Source: Paenibacillus sp. RC334
GTDB taxonomy: Bacteria > Bacillota > Bacilli > Paenibacillales > Paenibacillaceae
DNA: 64,000 nt
Reading direction: 5' to 3'
NCBI RefSeq assembly: GCF_030034735.1
Contig: NZ_CP125370.1
Location: 4,154,001 to 4,218,000 of the forward strand
Shown piece by piece: positions 28,405 through 38,707 of the stretch (position 1 is the first letter of the stretch; the number at the start of each line of letters is the position of its first letter). The position numbers were made by a program, and so were the translations under genes. The notes under the pieces are model-generated. The model was given only the letters and a program-made list of their open reading frames with translations. It was not told where the DNA came from and searched no databases.

Positions 28405-28728
28405 TTACGATGCGGCTCGCTGTTCTGCTGCCGAATCCCCTGTCCATTTTTTCACCCAAATCCAATCCATAATGATCAGACCAAAAGGAATGAAGGACGC
28501 AAACATAATGAATAGAGGCCGCCGTAGGGACCAATTCAGTGCTGTTTTGCCATAGATCAAAGCGACGAGGAGCAGCAAAAAGCTGATCCGGTATATGTTA
28601 CCGATCACCATGACTGTCTGGGTCATGCCCGCAGCTTGCAGCGGCTGATGGGTGAATAGTATTGCCAAATACGCTATACCTTGAATCCAGAGCATGAGTC
28701 GGACACGCCCCAAAGGTGTTCTTAACAC
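28405..28728 (-). CDS. Small membrane protein, unknown, 107 aa
   Basis: GTG 28728 follows AAAGGGG nine bases upstream. Three hydrophobic segments are visible (about residues 12-28, 38-60 and 72-92), the last ending MDWIWVKKW. I recognise no family. It stands alone between the esterase and the oxidoreductase and converges with the former. Confidence 0.65.
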   Translation of the reverse strand: MLRTPLGRVRLMLWIQGIAYLAILFTHQPLQAAGMTQTVMVIGNIYRISFLLLLVALIYGKTALNWSLRRPLFIMFASFIPFGLIIMDWIWVKKWTGDSAAEQRAAS

Positions 28729-28900
28729 AAATTCGTTCCCCTTTCCAAAAGCAAGGATGTTCTCTCATCCTGCACTTCTTTCATTATAACGAAAAGATTC
28801 CTAAACTCCAACCGATTCAGCTTCAACTCCAAATAATCCAACTTCAAGTTTTGACCAAATGAGTTGTGTCTGATACAGTTGTGTAAGAGGTGATTGCAAA

Positions 28901-29905
28901 ATGCTTAAACTGGGTATACTGGACCAGTCTCATATTCCTGAAGGTGGTACTGCTCAGGATGCCTTATCCCATACAACTGCGTTAGCGCGTGAAGCCGACA
29001 AGCTGGGATATAGCCGTTATTGGGTGTCTGAGCATCATGCGTCCAAAATGCTTGCACACTCCAGTCCTGAGGTGCTGATCGCACATTTGGCTGCGAATAC
29101 GTCACGTATTCGTGTCGGCTCAGGCGGTATTATGCTGCCACACTACAGCGCATATAAAGTCGCTGAGAATTTCCGGCTGCTGGAGGCGCTTCATCCGGGT
29201 CGAATTGACCTGGGTCTGGGACGTGCTCCGGGCGGTTTGCCGCTGGCAACACGTGCCTTGCAGGAAGGTAAGTACCAATCCGTCGAGCAATATCCACAAC
29301 AGATTCTCGATTTAATTGATTATTTCCATGATTCTGTGCCTGCCAACCATCGGTTTGCCGGACTTCATGCGGCACCGACGATTTCGACCATTCCTGAGCT
29401 GTGGCTGCTCGGTTCCAGTGGAGAAAGCGCAAGATTAGCCGCGATGATGGGCGCATCCTATGCCTTTGCCCAATTTTTCGGCACACCAGGTGGGGTAGAA
29501 GCTACCGCACGTTACCACGATCAGTATCAGCCTTCCATCCTGGGCGATAAGCCCCGCTCCATGGCGGCAGTTACTGTGTCATGCGCCGAAACTACAGAAG
29601 AGGCCGAGCAGTTGGCTTCCAGCGCCAGCCTGTTTTTCCTGTTGCTTATGCAAGGCAAAGAAATGACTTCACTGCCATCAGTGAAAACAGCGCTGTCCTA
29701 TCCGTACACGGAGTTTGATCGCGAGCGACTGCGTCAGTCAGCATCATGGCGCGTTGTCGGTACACCCGATCAGTGTAAGGAGCAATTACTGCGCTTGGCT
29801 GAGCAGTATCGTACCGATGAGGTGCTAGTTGTCTCATCCATTCATGACTTTGATAAGCGCGTTCAGTCCTATCGTCTGCTGGCCAAAGCTTTTAATTTAG
29901 CTTAA
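28901..29905 (+). CDS. LLM class flavin-dependent oxidoreductase, 334 aa
   Basis: GAGGTGAT precedes ATG 28901. The product has the bacterial-luciferase fold marks of the single-component group: YWVSEHHASKMLAHSSPEVL near residue 47, RIRVGSGGIMLPHYSAYKVA, GRIDLGLGRAPGG and WLLGSSGESARLAA. This class oxidises small organic substrates with reduced FMN; the substrate is unknown. Length matches the family. It has its own terminator. Confidence 0.92.
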   Translation: MLKLGILDQSHIPEGGTAQDALSHTTALAREADKLGYSRYWVSEHHASKMLAHSSPEVLIAHLAANTSRIRVGSGGIMLPHYSAYKVAENFRLLEALHPGRIDLGLGRAPGGLPLATRALQEGKYQSVEQYPQQILDLIDYFHDSVPANHRFAGLHAAPTISTIPELWLLGSSGESARLAAMMGASYAFAQFFGTPGGVEATARYHDQYQPSILGDKPRSMAAVTVSCAETTEEAEQLASSASLFFLLLMQGKEMTSLPSVKTALSYPYTEFDRERLRQSASWRVVGTPDQCKEQLLRLAEQYRTDEVLVVSSIHDFDKRVQSYRLLAKAFNLA

Positions 29906-29942
29906 ACACGATTGAACCTAGAAATACCTATATTTGGAAACG

Positions 29943-29988
29943 CAAAGAACCCCCGCCTGCCTGTAATGGCAAACACGGGGGTTCTTTG
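29943..29988 (+). terminator. Terminator after the LLM oxidoreductase gene
   Basis: CAAAGAACCCCCG pairs with CGGGGGTTCTTTG; T-rich end. Confidence 0.85.
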
Positions 29989-30229
29989 TTAAGGGACGGT
30001 CCATTAGGACCAAGCCCTCTGTGCTATGGAAGTAGTTCAAGCACCACTAAAGTCGAATATCACATGGTACTTTAGTAGTACGAACACCGGAACCAAAGTT
30101 CTTAAATCGCCCTCCTAAAGTTCCGGTACACATATACCAAAGGCGCATACTATATAATCCAATATTGAAAAGTATGGACCCAAAAGTCCCATGTTCTTTA
30201 CTCATTCCGGGCATGATCCCTGTTGTGCC
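29989..30229. other. Spacer with an inverted repeat downstream of the endoglucanase gene
   Basis: ACCGGAAC (30086) pairs with GTTCCGGT (30127) around a 26-base loop, next to TACTTTAGTAGTA. No T-run follows on either strand, so it is only a weak terminator candidate for the endoglucanase. No gene is seen. Confidence 0.4.
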
Positions 30230-31813
30230 TTAAGGCTCTATACCCCATACCAGCTTGCCCTGTTGATAAACGGTTGCACGGTCCCAGTTTGCGAAGGCAG
30301 TTTGGCTGGAACCATACGAATAATCATTGGTTTCATCAAAATTGCTCCAGTTCGCAGCATGGATACGGGGTTGAATTTCTCCGCTTTCCCCGCCGGGCTG
30401 AATAGTACCCGCTCCATCAGTAAATGAAATTTCCACATATTTATCAGCCTTGGCCTTCGGCTCTGGCAATGTTACAAAAGTCGATTTTACCTTTTCATTT
30501 CCAACCTTGGCCCAGTCTACAAATAATTGCTGACCTTGTTTGCTTTCATCTGTGTAATAGTAGCGAATTTTCAAATCACTCAGCTTGACAGCCGTTTTTC
30601 CTGTGTTTTTGATATTAAATTCAGGGCGGATTGCGTTATCCTTGGTATTCGTGTCTCCGGTGCGATACTGAAGCACAATCCCTTGATCGTCCCCGCCTGG
30701 TGTGCTTCCTCCGTTGCCGTTATCGCCGCCGTTGTTTCCACCACCGTTATCGCCACCATTGTTTCCGCCTCCATTATTGTTGTTGGAGCCTTCCAGAATG
30801 GCTTGTTTTACGAATTTACCGGAAGCTGACAATTGTGAATCAGGCCATCCCCCTTTACGGTTAGCGCCAGGTAAAAGCGCAGCAGAGGTTTCATTTTTAT
30901 CGGCCAACGACCAGTTTGCCCAACTGATTCCACGACTAGCCAGGAAATCTGTCCATACCTTAGACTCATTCAGGAACGGCCCCCCGTTACCCGAAGCATC
31001 ACTGGTTCCCCATTCCGTAGCAAATATGCCCACGCCCTTGTTCAGCGCGTAATCGACGCGATCCCGCAGGTATTGTCCGTGCGTACCCGCATAGAAATGC
31101 ACGGTGTACAGCGTATTTTTGTCTGGAAGTGGGTTATCTGCTGCATCGTGTACATCCTGACTCCACATGCCTGTACCTGCAATAATAATATTGTCCGGGT
31201 CCTTGGCTCGAATAACCTGGGATACCTCCAACGCATAAGGACGAATTTGGTTGTTCCAGTTCACGTTCCCGTTCGGTTCGTTGGCAAGCTCGTAGATCAC
31301 GTTTGGCAAATTCCCGTACTGAGTTGCAAATTCATTAAAGAAAGCCTTGGCTTCATTTTTATGAATGTTCGGATCACCATCCGAGAGAATGTGCCAGTCA
31401 ATAATAACGTATAATCCCAGCTTCTGTGCTGCTTCAATGGCTTCCTTCACTTTATTTTTTAATGAAGGATTGGCAATATAACCATCTTCCTCGGTGTATA
31501 GCGCAACCCGGAACACGGAAATGCCCCAGTCGTCCCGCAGCCATTTCATCGAGTCCTCATTCACCAGATCCCCAAACCATTGGACACCATGAGAGCTGAT
31601 CCCTTTGAGCTGCACAGGCTTCCCGGTTTTATCCACCAGCTTACCATTCTTCACTGAAAGTTGTCCGTAACGCTCCACGGGAGTTGTCCCGGCAGCCTCT
31701 GCGGTCTGCGCATTCCAGTTAAATCCGTTCGTTAACGTCAACAGTAACACCGCAGTTAACATCACCGCTACTCTTTTTGCGATCCTTGGCAGGACCCATT
31801 GCCCATTCATCAT
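30230..31813 (-). CDS. Secreted endoglucanase, GH5 catalytic domain plus CBM3
   Basis: ATG 31813 follows AAGGAAGG. A long signal peptide ends near AEA (about residue 40). The GH5 domain (about 50-345) has [12 protein letters not shown], the acid/base glutamate in YELANEPNG and the nucleophile in [11 protein letters not shown] glycine/asparagine linker (about 350-375) with tandem [10 protein letters not shown] precedes a C-terminal CBM3 cellulose-binding module ([28 protein letters not shown]). The architecture is that of Bacillus EglS/BglC. It hydrolyses internal beta-1,4-glucan bonds outside the cell. Confidence 0.95.
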   Translation of the reverse strand: MMNGQWVLPRIAKRVAVMLTAVLLLTLTNGFNWNAQTAEAAGTTPVERYGQLSVKNGKLVDKTGKPVQLKGISSHGVQWFGDLVNEDSMKWLRDDWGISVFRVALYTEEDGYIANPSLKNKVKEAIEAAQKLGLYVIIDWHILSDGDPNIHKNEAKAFFNEFATQYGNLPNVIYELANEPNGNVNWNNQIRPYALEVSQVIRAKDPDNIIIAGTGMWSQDVHDAADNPLPDKNTLYTVHFYAGTHGQYLRDRVDYALNKGVGIFATEWGTSDASGNGGPFLNESKVWTDFLASRGISWANWSLADKNETSAALLPGANRKGGWPDSQLSASGKFVKQAILEGSNNNNGGGNNGGDNGGGNNGGDNGNGGSTPGGDDQGIVLQYRTGDTNTKDNAIRPEFNIKNTGKTAVKLSDLKIRYYYTDESKQGQQLFVDWAKVGNEKVKSTFVTLPEPKAKADKYVEISFTDGAGTIQPGGESGEIQPRIHAANWSNFDETNDYSYGSSQTAFANWDRATVYQQGKLVWGIEP

Positions 31814-32098
31814 TTACACATTCCTTCCTTTTAATAAAGTGGATAAGCTTATCAGTACGTTGTTCTCCGCCTTTTCGCTCCCCTCCTTTATACAGCAAGA
31901 GGATCAGGTCCAACATTAGGTGTCACTTACCTGTATATGGATGTTACTACTATTATAGTTAGTTCCATGTTATATTTCGACTTTATGGTGGAAAATGAAC
32001 AGGAAGTCACGGTTTCGGGACAAAAGACCCACCTGAAAATTGCGAAATTTGACGAATTTTGCCACTACGAAAAAGGATCCTAAAACTTCTAAAAAGCC
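31814..32098. other. 5' region of the endoglucanase gene
   Basis: A TATAAT occurs on the minus strand near 31958 without a good -35. A purine-rich stretch (AAAGGAGGGGAGCG near 31890) looks like a ribosome binding site without a usable ORF. No carbon-catabolite cre site was convincing. I see no gene. Confidence 0.35.
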
Positions 32099-32148
32099 TA
32101 AAAAAAAGACTGCTCCCCCATGCCCTTCGGCCCGGTATAGCAGTCTTA
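32099..32148 (-). terminator. Terminator of the 83-aa ORF
   Basis: AAGACTGCT (32107-32115) pairs with AGCAGTCTT (32139-32147); on the minus strand a run of about eight T's follows. Confidence 0.85.
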
Positions 32149-32211
32149 TACATGATCATGTATGTGAATCGGATCGTGTTAAAAATATCGTATTAACGTA
32201 TGATCTGCCTA

Positions 32212-32463
32212 TTACCCCTGAGCGGCTGCCTGAGGTTTTTTGATCGTCTGATCTTCCTTCGTATCGCCGCCATCCGTCACTTGACCTGTCAGTATAGTCT
32301 CAGATGAGTTGCCCATTACCTTGTCGATCAGTTGCAGCCAAGGCTCTTCACTTCCACCACAGCTCTCAATATCACCGAGCAGGGAGTCCAGCGTGGTTCC
32401 TTCTTCCGGCAAATCAATAACTAAACTGTCTTCGTCTACCTGGATGGTGCAGCAGGTTTTCAT
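32212..32463 (-). CDS. Hypothetical acidic protein, 83 aa
   Basis: The product starts MKTCCTIQVDEDSLVIDLPE and is acidic, soluble and without membrane segments. The ribosome binding site is weak (GAGGGATT). It has its own terminator. I do not recognise the family; the two adjacent cysteines at positions 4-5 and one at 36 are the only notable features. Confidence 0.6.
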   Translation of the reverse strand: MKTCCTIQVDEDSLVIDLPEEGTTLDSLLGDIESCGGSEEPWLQLIDKVMGNSSETILTGQVTDGGDTKEDQTIKKPQAAAQG

Positions 32464-32654
32464 TGTAAATCCCTCGCTTAATTCTTATTTGAGCATGCAC
32501 ACGCAAGCTCAGATAGGATGAATTCCCATGGATTCCGGGATAAGCCCCTTTGAATCCGTTTGAAATTATAAACCTATTGTTTTGAAATTGCAATGAACAA
32601 ACCTTGAATTTTTTCAGAATTAGCGAGGGACTACATGAAATTTTTCAATAAAGG

Positions 32655-33236
32655 CTAGATCCGAGTAACAATTTGATCCACCAAGCCATATGCTACCGCT
32701 TCCTCAGCCGTAAGGAAGTGATCTCTATCGGTATCTTTTTCCACACACTCCAGCGGTTGCCCGGTATGATCTGCCAAAATACGGTTCAACTGTTTCCGGC
32801 TCTTGATCAGACGCTCGGCGTAAATCAGCACATCCGAAGCTTGTCCCTTGGCTCCGCCCAACGGCTGGTGAATCATAATCTCACTGTTGGGCAGCGCCAT
32901 CCGCTTGCCCTTCGTGCCTCCGGTCAGCAAAATCGTACCAAAGCTCGCTGCCATGCCTGTGCATATGGTAGATATATCATTTTTCACAAATTGCATCGTA
33001 TCATAAATGGCAAACCCCGCTGAAATGGACCCGCCCGGACTGTTAATATACATCTGTATGTCCTTCTCGGAATCCTCGGCGGTAAGATGCAACAGTTGCG
33101 CTACAATGACATTTGCCATTTGATCCTCAATCTCACCCGACACCATAATGATACGATCCTTTAATAGCCGGGAATAAATATCATAGCTTCGCTCTCCGCG
33201 ACTCGTTTGCTCAATTACATAAGGAATGGTGCTCAT
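32655..33236 (-). CDS. clpP: ClpP-family serine protease subunit (paralogue)
   Basis: The 193-residue protein has the ClpP triad: Ser in CTGMAASFG (near 97), His in NSEIMIHQP (near 122) and Asp in EKDTDRDHF (near 171), plus [18 protein letters not shown]. ClpP forms a two-ring chamber that degrades proteins fed by Clp ATPases. The active-site neighbourhood reads AASFGTILL instead of the usual AASMGAFLL, which suggests a secondary copy rather than the housekeeping one. It follows the sigma factor gene by 20 bases, so the two are probably one operon. Confidence 0.92.
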   Translation of the reverse strand: MSTIPYVIEQTSRGERSYDIYSRLLKDRIIMVSGEIEDQMANVIVAQLLHLTAEDSEKDIQMYINSPGGSISAGFAIYDTMQFVKNDISTICTGMAASFGTILLTGGTKGKRMALPNSEIMIHQPLGGAKGQASDVLIYAERLIKSRKQLNRILADHTGQPLECVEKDTDRDHFLTAEEAVAYGLVDQIVTRI

Positions 33237-33256
33237 TTGCCAAAACCCCCCTCTTG

Positions 33257-34030
33257 TTAAGCGGCCATCCTAGCCTGCATGCCATGGGAAGGATTAGAGT
33301 TCATTTGAGCGCCAGAAGAATAAAAGCTCTGATACAGCACAGATCCGGCAATCGCTATTGGCTCAGCCATATCGTTCAAGCCAAGCGCAATCCAGCGTTG
33401 TGCGTCTCCTGCACAAAAGGCCGCCAAATAAGCCTTAAGCCATTCCCGCTCCTCTTCATGCTCAGGTAGGGTTACAGACTCCAGCCCATTTCCCTCTTTG
33501 TGCTTCTGGGCAAGCAAAGCGCGGGCCCGGCTTAAGGCCGCTTTTACCGCACCTTCCGTCGTATTCAGCATCTTTGCCGTTTCCGACGCCGTATAGCCCC
33601 ATACATCCCGCAGCACCAAGATGGTCCGCTGCCATGTTGATACATGTGTCATTAAATATTGAAGCGCCAGTTCCAGATCTGGTGTGTAATTTTCTTCATA
33701 ACTCGGTGAAGGCTCATCATACTTTCGAGTATAATCTCCTTCGCCAGGCGCAGACAGGCGCTTTTGAGCATTTTGCCTGCGAATATCATCAATCCATCGA
33801 TTCCGCGCGGAACGTATTAAATAAGCCTCGCCATTTTCCAGCTCATGCAGTTTTTTCTCAGATTGCAGCATATGCAGAAAAGTCGCCTGCGCCAAATCCT
33901 CCGCATCCCATGTGGAGCCTGTCAACGAAAGACAGTAGCGATACAACGCAGGAAGTACTTTTTGGAATGGTTCATTTCCCTTAGAGTGGGAAGATTCATT
34001 TTTCATCCGTTCGGATATCACAAAGGCCAT
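33257..34030 (-). CDS. ECF-like sigma-70 factor with C-terminal extension, 257 aa
   Basis: I use ATG 34030 ([11 protein letters not shown]). Region 2 is [20 protein letters not shown] with [10 protein letters not shown] and RWIDDIRRQ; region 4 is [20 protein letters not shown] and [17 protein letters not shown]. After region 4 about 70 residues remain ([18 protein letters not shown]..), as in the SnoaL-tailed SigJ-type ECF groups, though much shorter. Such factors direct RNA polymerase to stress regulons. It is followed by clpP. No anti-sigma gene is next to it. Confidence 0.82.
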   Translation of the reverse strand: MAFVISERMKNESSHSKGNEPFQKVLPALYRYCLSLTGSTWDAEDLAQATFLHMLQSEKKLHELENGEAYLIRSARNRWIDDIRRQNAQKRLSAPGEGDYTRKYDEPSPSYEENYTPDLELALQYLMTHVSTWQRTILVLRDVWGYTASETAKMLNTTEGAVKAALSRARALLAQKHKEGNGLESVTLPEHEEEREWLKAYLAAFCAGDAQRWIALGLNDMAEPIAIAGSVLYQSFYSSGAQMNSNPSHGMQARMAA

Positions 34031-34400
34031 ATTTGGGGCCCCCCTTTGTTCAGTCCATTTGAGTTTGAGTGTTTCATTGAGGTAGACGGAATTACATATC
34101 AAAAGGATACGGTCGTTTAATGGTTTTATTGTAACAAGTAAAATAAACAAAAAACAGCTGATTCACGAGGCCTAGTTCGTTGCTACGGCAACTCCATTTA
34201 CTTATAACTCCCTTCAACACATCTACCTCTGTCAAAATGAATGTCGATTTTTCGCAAATAAAGGAAGTTTCAATTCATCAAACGAGTGTCTAATAGCCCC
34301 AGCGACTTTATTCCTACTTTTGGACATATGTAAATTTTTATTTAAAAGAATACGTTAAAGCATCCTACTTCCATATTGAGGGCTTTGTCAAATTTTGAGA
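34031..34400. other. Spacer between the sigma factor gene and the contractile-like cluster
   Basis: AT-rich, about 370 bases. A TACAAT lies on the minus strand near 34137, with no good -35. No clear terminator of the large operon was found here and no gene is seen. Confidence 0.4.
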
Positions 34401-35177
34401 CTAATCCACAATCATCCGTCCGGCTCCGCCGCCTTGCCAACGCCCTGCTGTACGTTTCCCCCGTCCAGCGCCTTCCAGAATAAGAACCAACTGTCTGTGT
34501 AGCTGTACCTGGGAATAGTCTCTGTATTCCGCACCGCTTCGGTTTGCAATGTAATGCTGGATTGATTCTCTGTCCACGGCTTCCAGGTTCAGGCACATGA
34601 GCGCAAACATACAATCCATCGGATCGGTTGCGCCACTTTTAAGCAGCTCGGATGCAAAATACCGCATCGTTTCCGGGCGCAATGTACTTTGATGCAAGCC
34701 TGCAAAGGGAGCATGGATATCGCTCCATGTATTGAATTCGGTAGCCATATCAGCAAAATCCTGATAATCCGAGCGAAGCACGGCTCCATCTTTGAGCTTA
34801 AACCTGCCCAGCTCCAGTTCATCCAGACCCAGCTCTGGCTCATCCTCCAGCACAATATCCGCATGATGAACAGTGAAATCCGGTCGATCCGTTTGTTCCA
34901 TAAATAGCAGCTTCAACACCGACAGCCGCCCCATAGCCTTATATGGTACTTCCTGCTCTTGCTCCAGCAGGTACAGCCTGCCCTTGTGCTTTACAATGCC
35001 TCTGCCAATGGTCAGCGTGTGCTCCCCGACAGTGACGTTCATCCCGGTAATAATGCCATCCGAATAATCCTGATACCGGATATCCAGAAAACTGCGAGGA
35101 TAATCTCGCAGATTTTCCAGCATCTCGGTTTTAAGAATACGGCCTTTCTCAAACTTCGGAACGATATGGGTTAACAT
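34401..35177 (-). CDS. Baseplate/tail-fibre-like protein, last gene of the contractile-like cluster
   Basis: AAAGGAGGG precedes ATG 35177. The 258 residues begin LTHIVPKFEKGRILKTEML; the segment GIITGMNVTVGEHTLTIGRG with IVKHKGRLYLL resembles the pattern of phage baseplate or fibre-attachment proteins, in which a strand-rich domain sets out a value and its origin. The middle (ELGRFKLKDGAVLR) and the C-terminal part (LRPETMRYFASELLKSG) are unlike anything I can name. The tail is Gly/Arg-rich. Assignment to a baseplate role is inference from pattern and position. Confidence 0.5.
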   Translation of the reverse strand: MLTHIVPKFEKGRILKTEMLENLRDYPRSFLDIRYQDYSDGIITGMNVTVGEHTLTIGRGIVKHKGRLYLLEQEQEVPYKAMGRLSVLKLLFMEQTDRPDFTVHHADIVLEDEPELGLDELELGRFKLKDGAVLRSDYQDFADMATEFNTWSDIHAPFAGLHQSTLRPETMRYFASELLKSGATDPMDCMFALMCLNLEAVDRESIQHYIANRSGAEYRDYSQVQLHRQLVLILEGAGRGKRTAGRWQGGGAGRMIVD

Positions 35178-35190
35178 GGTTTCCCTCCTT

Positions 35191-35346
35191 TCACAATTCT
35201 TCTTTATTCAGGGGAACAGACAGCCGATTCACACCGGGCGCAGGAGGTGGAACAGTAACTCCATCATCGGTGGGCTGAGCTTTACTTCCTCCGAGTAATC
35301 CAGTAAACAGGCGAAAATTCTTTTCTAAAAATCTGCGTATATCCAT
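35191..35346 (-). CDS. Small protein of the contractile-like cluster, 51 aa
   Basis: ATG 35346 follows CAGGGGGAG at close spacing, and the stop at 35191 lies 13 bases before the next start. The product begins MDIRRFLEKNFRLFTGLLGG and ends in a proline-rich, polar tail. No family known. The tight coupling to its neighbour suggests a true gene, perhaps a small linker or membrane-associated piece. Confidence 0.6.
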   Translation of the reverse strand: MDIRRFLEKNFRLFTGLLGGSKAQPTDDGVTVPPPAPGVNRLSVPLNKEEL

Positions 35347-35406
35347 CGTGCTCCCCCTGATTGAAAACTGCGATTCATTAGGATTTTAAGATCTATTTAT
35401 CTACCT

Positions 35407-35920
35407 TTACAGCCCGGCTCCCCGCTCGGCCTGCTCACGCAGGATATGATTCAGCTCGCGTTTATCCACGACGTAGGTACGAGCGATCAGATCGTGAAGG
35501 GCTTGTTTTCTAGCTGTAAAGGCTGTCATGATAAAGCCGATGCACAGAATGATAGCGGATATAAACTTACTCCAATGGCGGGCACTGGCACGTCCAAAGC
35601 TGAGCCTCTGGTTAAACTCATCTACCACGACGATCCCGAGAGCCAGCTTGCCCACCGAGGCTTTGCATTTGGAAGATTCCATAATCGCGTGATACAGCCA
35701 CAGCGCACCCCAATTAAGCAAAGTCTGTCCAACCATCTTTATGGTAAAAATAGGGGGCGATCCGTCTGTGAGTAAAGAGGTTTCCACCGAAGAAGACCCC
35801 CCAGTCCCCAATGGCTTGAATCACAAACCAGATCAGACCCAGAATCATAAACACGAACCACATCAACAGATTGTCAATAATACTCGCCAAAACCCGTTTC
35901 CAAAAACCTGCGTATAACAT
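35407..35920 (-). pseudogene. RDD family membrane protein, frameshifted
   Basis: Frame one gives GFWKRVLASIIDNLLMW (RDD box with R and D) from ATG 35920; frame two gives KASVGKLALGIVVVDEFNQR, SFGRASARHWSK and LHDLIARTYVV, all typical RDD parts. The two meet at a four-C run (35806-35809, forward strand); three C's would read AIGTGGSSSVETS and restore one protein of about 170 residues with three helices. RDD proteins are membrane components of unclear role. Both an assembly error and a true mutation are possible. Confidence 0.8.
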
Positions 35921-36024
35921 ACTATATCCTCCATATATTGTATTTTTATTCCACGGTGTCTCCTGGTATTTCGCACTTCATAGTGTCTTCGTATCGCGCT
36001 GTATGCTGCCTCTGTTGGCCTGTC

Positions 36025-38676
36025 CTACTTCGTACCGTCAAAGAAATCCAGCTCGGAGAGATCGTTTTCGAAGGCAAAAAAGCGTTTGGGTCCCAGATGC
36101 AGCAATTCATCCCGGCGGGTAACCGGCACCACATAAAAGCCCCAACGGCTGTCGCCTGCAAAAACAAAATATTTCGTCTCACCGTTGCGAATAGAGTCGG
36201 TATCATCCTGCGGAATATCCCGCCCGTACAGCACGGCGATTTCCTCATATGGCATCGGCTCAAAGGCTTCTGGCCGACTGCGGTACACATGGCGCTGACG
36301 CAGCTTGCCACCGTTCGCCGTCAGGAAAAATTCCACCTCGGCCGCATGGGACGGCCTGGAAATAGAGCCGCGCACGCGGTTGCTTTCCAAGCTCGCAATC
36401 AGCTCCTTCTCGCGCCCCGTATGCGTCCATGCGCTGACGGTGTACGGAATAGCTGGAATATGATTGGTAATGACAGGCTCAATCGTGCCCATTTTTTTGG
36501 CGTTCAAGTAACGGATAGCGCCGCGCAGACAGGCCATTTTCAGCTCGGGCACCCGACTCAGGTCCTCCGCCTTCTGACGGAACTCAATACTGCGCCCCGG
36601 CACAAATTCCTTGAGTGCCTCACGGAACACATCAATTCGGCAGGACTGCCCGGTCAGCTTGATAATCGAGTAATCCTGCAAGCGCCCCTCCTGATAAAAA
36701 TCATCCAGAAACTTACGCACAATATTATAGATATCCGCCTTGAGAAGCTGCTGTATTTCACGGATATTGAACACTACATCAGGCAATCCATATTCATCAC
36801 GAAAACGTCCATTTTCGATGACTGAAACCAGCCAACGATCCATCACGGCAATGTTCAGATCGCTTTCAGATGAAAATACCTGCTCTGATTCGAAGCGGCT
36901 GCGCAGGATGCCTGTGCGTAAGAAAAATTCCTTTTTCATATTTTCCGCCGCGCTCCACAGCAGATGAAAATTGCTTAGCACCCGCTGATATTCATCCCGT
37001 GTGGCATGCTCGTACTGCTTGAATGCCGTAGGCAAGATGGCCTCTGCCTCTCGATAACGTTCCTCCAGTCCGGCATACACAGCATCTACGCCAAACTCAT
37101 CCACATGGCGGTACAAATCCCCTGAAGGAATGCCGATCAAGGCATCAATATCAGTGTCAGGCAATCGCGTTTCCGCAGCATAATAGCCTGCAAACACAAT
37201 TTTCATGAACTGCATAATCCGATACGTCAGATTGTTTCCGCCAAAATTGGTATCCCCATTTTCATACGTGGTGTGGATATCCAGCTTATAGGCAATACGT
37301 CCATCCTCAATGCGAAATCGGCAGGATGATAAATCCGTTGTACCTCCACCACAATCGATCACAAGAGCCTGATATTCCTCACCATCCGCAAACGTCCCTC
37401 GTTCCATCTGGTCTGCCAGTGTATTGTACAGCACAGCCAGCCCTTCATCCAGTGCATCCTCTGCTTCAATCCGATAATCCGGTAAAATATCGCTAAACAT
37501 CTCGATAAACTGAGGCTGCAGCTTGACGGGTGCTGAAAAATGAAGGTTACGAAACCGGCACTTGAATTGCTGCTCGGCTGTGGCAATCACATAGCGTATA
37601 AAAGCCGCCAGAATTTCGCTGCGGAAAGCAGTCGCCGTATTCCCCTCGGAATCCATTAATTCCTCGGTTCGCTTATAGTCGTTGACCCAGCGCTTGATAC
37701 CCCGTAGTACTGTCGCCCGGCTGCCCGCTACATCCGTTCCACGCAGTGCTTCCTCTCCGAATACATATACGATATGCTCCGGGTTAGAGCAGTCCGCGAC
37801 ACGAATGGCGGTCGGCAACACTTCGATCCAATCCCCCTCCGCTCCCTCCGGGCCGGGGAAGGACACATAGTTGATCGCGTTTAGCCGTACCGTGCTGCTC
37901 ATGCCCGCATCCGGGGCAGTAACATAGGAACTATCCAGATATGCGCCTGCCGTGGTGTTCGAGGTGCCAAAATCAACCGCCAATACTGCATCTGTCGTTT
38001 CAGTACCGCGAATGATCAGCTCTGCCACCGGAATACGTTGGCCTTGAAGCTTCAATGGCAGCATCGGCTTATCTCCATAGTAGAGGTTATAAAAATATTC
38101 CGATTCCTGTCTTCGCAAAAACAGCAGACTGTAATTATGGTTGGTCGTCTCCCGCAGTTCAGCGTCGAGATGGCGGGAAAGGTAATATACGCCTGTCCGC
38201 CCCTCGTCCTTCACCAAATTCAAAATACCGCACAGGTCGCCTACCGCATTCACCAGCAGCACATTAGACGCATTCAGCCAGGGCAAGTCGGATTCAATCC
38301 GGTAATTGTCCATTCGACCTGTACGCACACCCTGATACAGCGTGATTTTGGCGGGAACCCGGATACCGCCGCTCTCCTGCCGTCGATCATTCCAATTTTG
38401 CCGCAGTGCCGATTCGATGCGCTCGAAGCCGCCGGGGTTGGGCCGTGTGATGAGCAGGTGCTCCTCTGCACTCCGAAACCGCAGAATCACACGGATCAGT
38501 TCCTCACGTGCCAGACGATTAGCAAAGCCCTCGACCAGCCGCTCCTTATCGCATATTCCGCGCAACTGAAAGGTTGTCATTTGCTCTAGCTCCGCCCGCG
38601 TGTATTTCGCCGTGAAGCGAATACCTTTTCGATCGGTGAGCGGGTCAAGCAGTCTGTATGTATAGGGTCCGTTCAT
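36025..38676 (-). CDS. Large Hsp70/actin-fold ATPase of the contractile-like cluster, 883 aa
   Basis: Residues about 1-245 are an unrecognised domain. Then comes an Hsp70-like nucleotide-binding fold: phosphate 1 loop AVDFGTSNTT (near 260), phosphate 2 loop ALVIDCGGGTTDLS (near 470), and the adenosine loop IIKLTGQSCRIDVFREALKE (near 690). A C-terminal domain of about 150 residues replaces the usual peptide-binding domain. The intact nucleotide motifs suggest an active ATPase. Together with the DnaJ gene upstream it may form a dedicated chaperone pair acting on the cluster's own complex. Confidence 0.85.
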   Translation of the reverse strand: MNGPYTYRLLDPLTDRKGIRFTAKYTRAELEQMTTFQLRGICDKERLVEGFANRLAREELIRVILRFRSAEEHLLITRPNPGGFERIESALRQNWNDRRQESGGIRVPAKITLYQGVRTGRMDNYRIESDLPWLNASNVLLVNAVGDLCGILNLVKDEGRTGVYYLSRHLDAELRETTNHNYSLLFLRRQESEYFYNLYYGDKPMLPLKLQGQRIPVAELIIRGTETTDAVLAVDFGTSNTTAGAYLDSSYVTAPDAGMSSTVRLNAINYVSFPGPEGAEGDWIEVLPTAIRVADCSNPEHIVYVFGEEALRGTDVAGSRATVLRGIKRWVNDYKRTEELMDSEGNTATAFRSEILAAFIRYVIATAEQQFKCRFRNLHFSAPVKLQPQFIEMFSDILPDYRIEAEDALDEGLAVLYNTLADQMERGTFADGEEYQALVIDCGGGTTDLSSCRFRIEDGRIAYKLDIHTTYENGDTNFGGNNLTYRIMQFMKIVFAGYYAAETRLPDTDIDALIGIPSGDLYRHVDEFGVDAVYAGLEERYREAEAILPTAFKQYEHATRDEYQRVLSNFHLLWSAAENMKKEFFLRTGILRSRFESEQVFSSESDLNIAVMDRWLVSVIENGRFRDEYGLPDVVFNIREIQQLLKADIYNIVRKFLDDFYQEGRLQDYSIIKLTGQSCRIDVFREALKEFVPGRSIEFRQKAEDLSRVPELKMACLRGAIRYLNAKKMGTIEPVITNHIPAIPYTVSAWTHTGREKELIASLESNRVRGSISRPSHAAEVEFFLTANGGKLRQRHVYRSRPEAFEPMPYEEIAVLYGRDIPQDDTDSIRNGETKYFVFAGDSRWGFYVVPVTRRDELLHLGPKRFFAFENDLSELDFFDGTK

Positions 38677-38707
38677 CGTTCACATGTCCTTTCTCTGCCA
38701 TTTGGCC

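Noticed and set aside
32040..32243. 67-codon lysine-rich plus-strand ORF
   Set aside because: It consists of a terminator T/A-run and hairpin of the gene on the other strand.
35938..36825. Plus-strand ORF of 295 codons
   Set aside because: Antisense shadow of the Hsp70-like gene; no family motif and no ribosome binding site.
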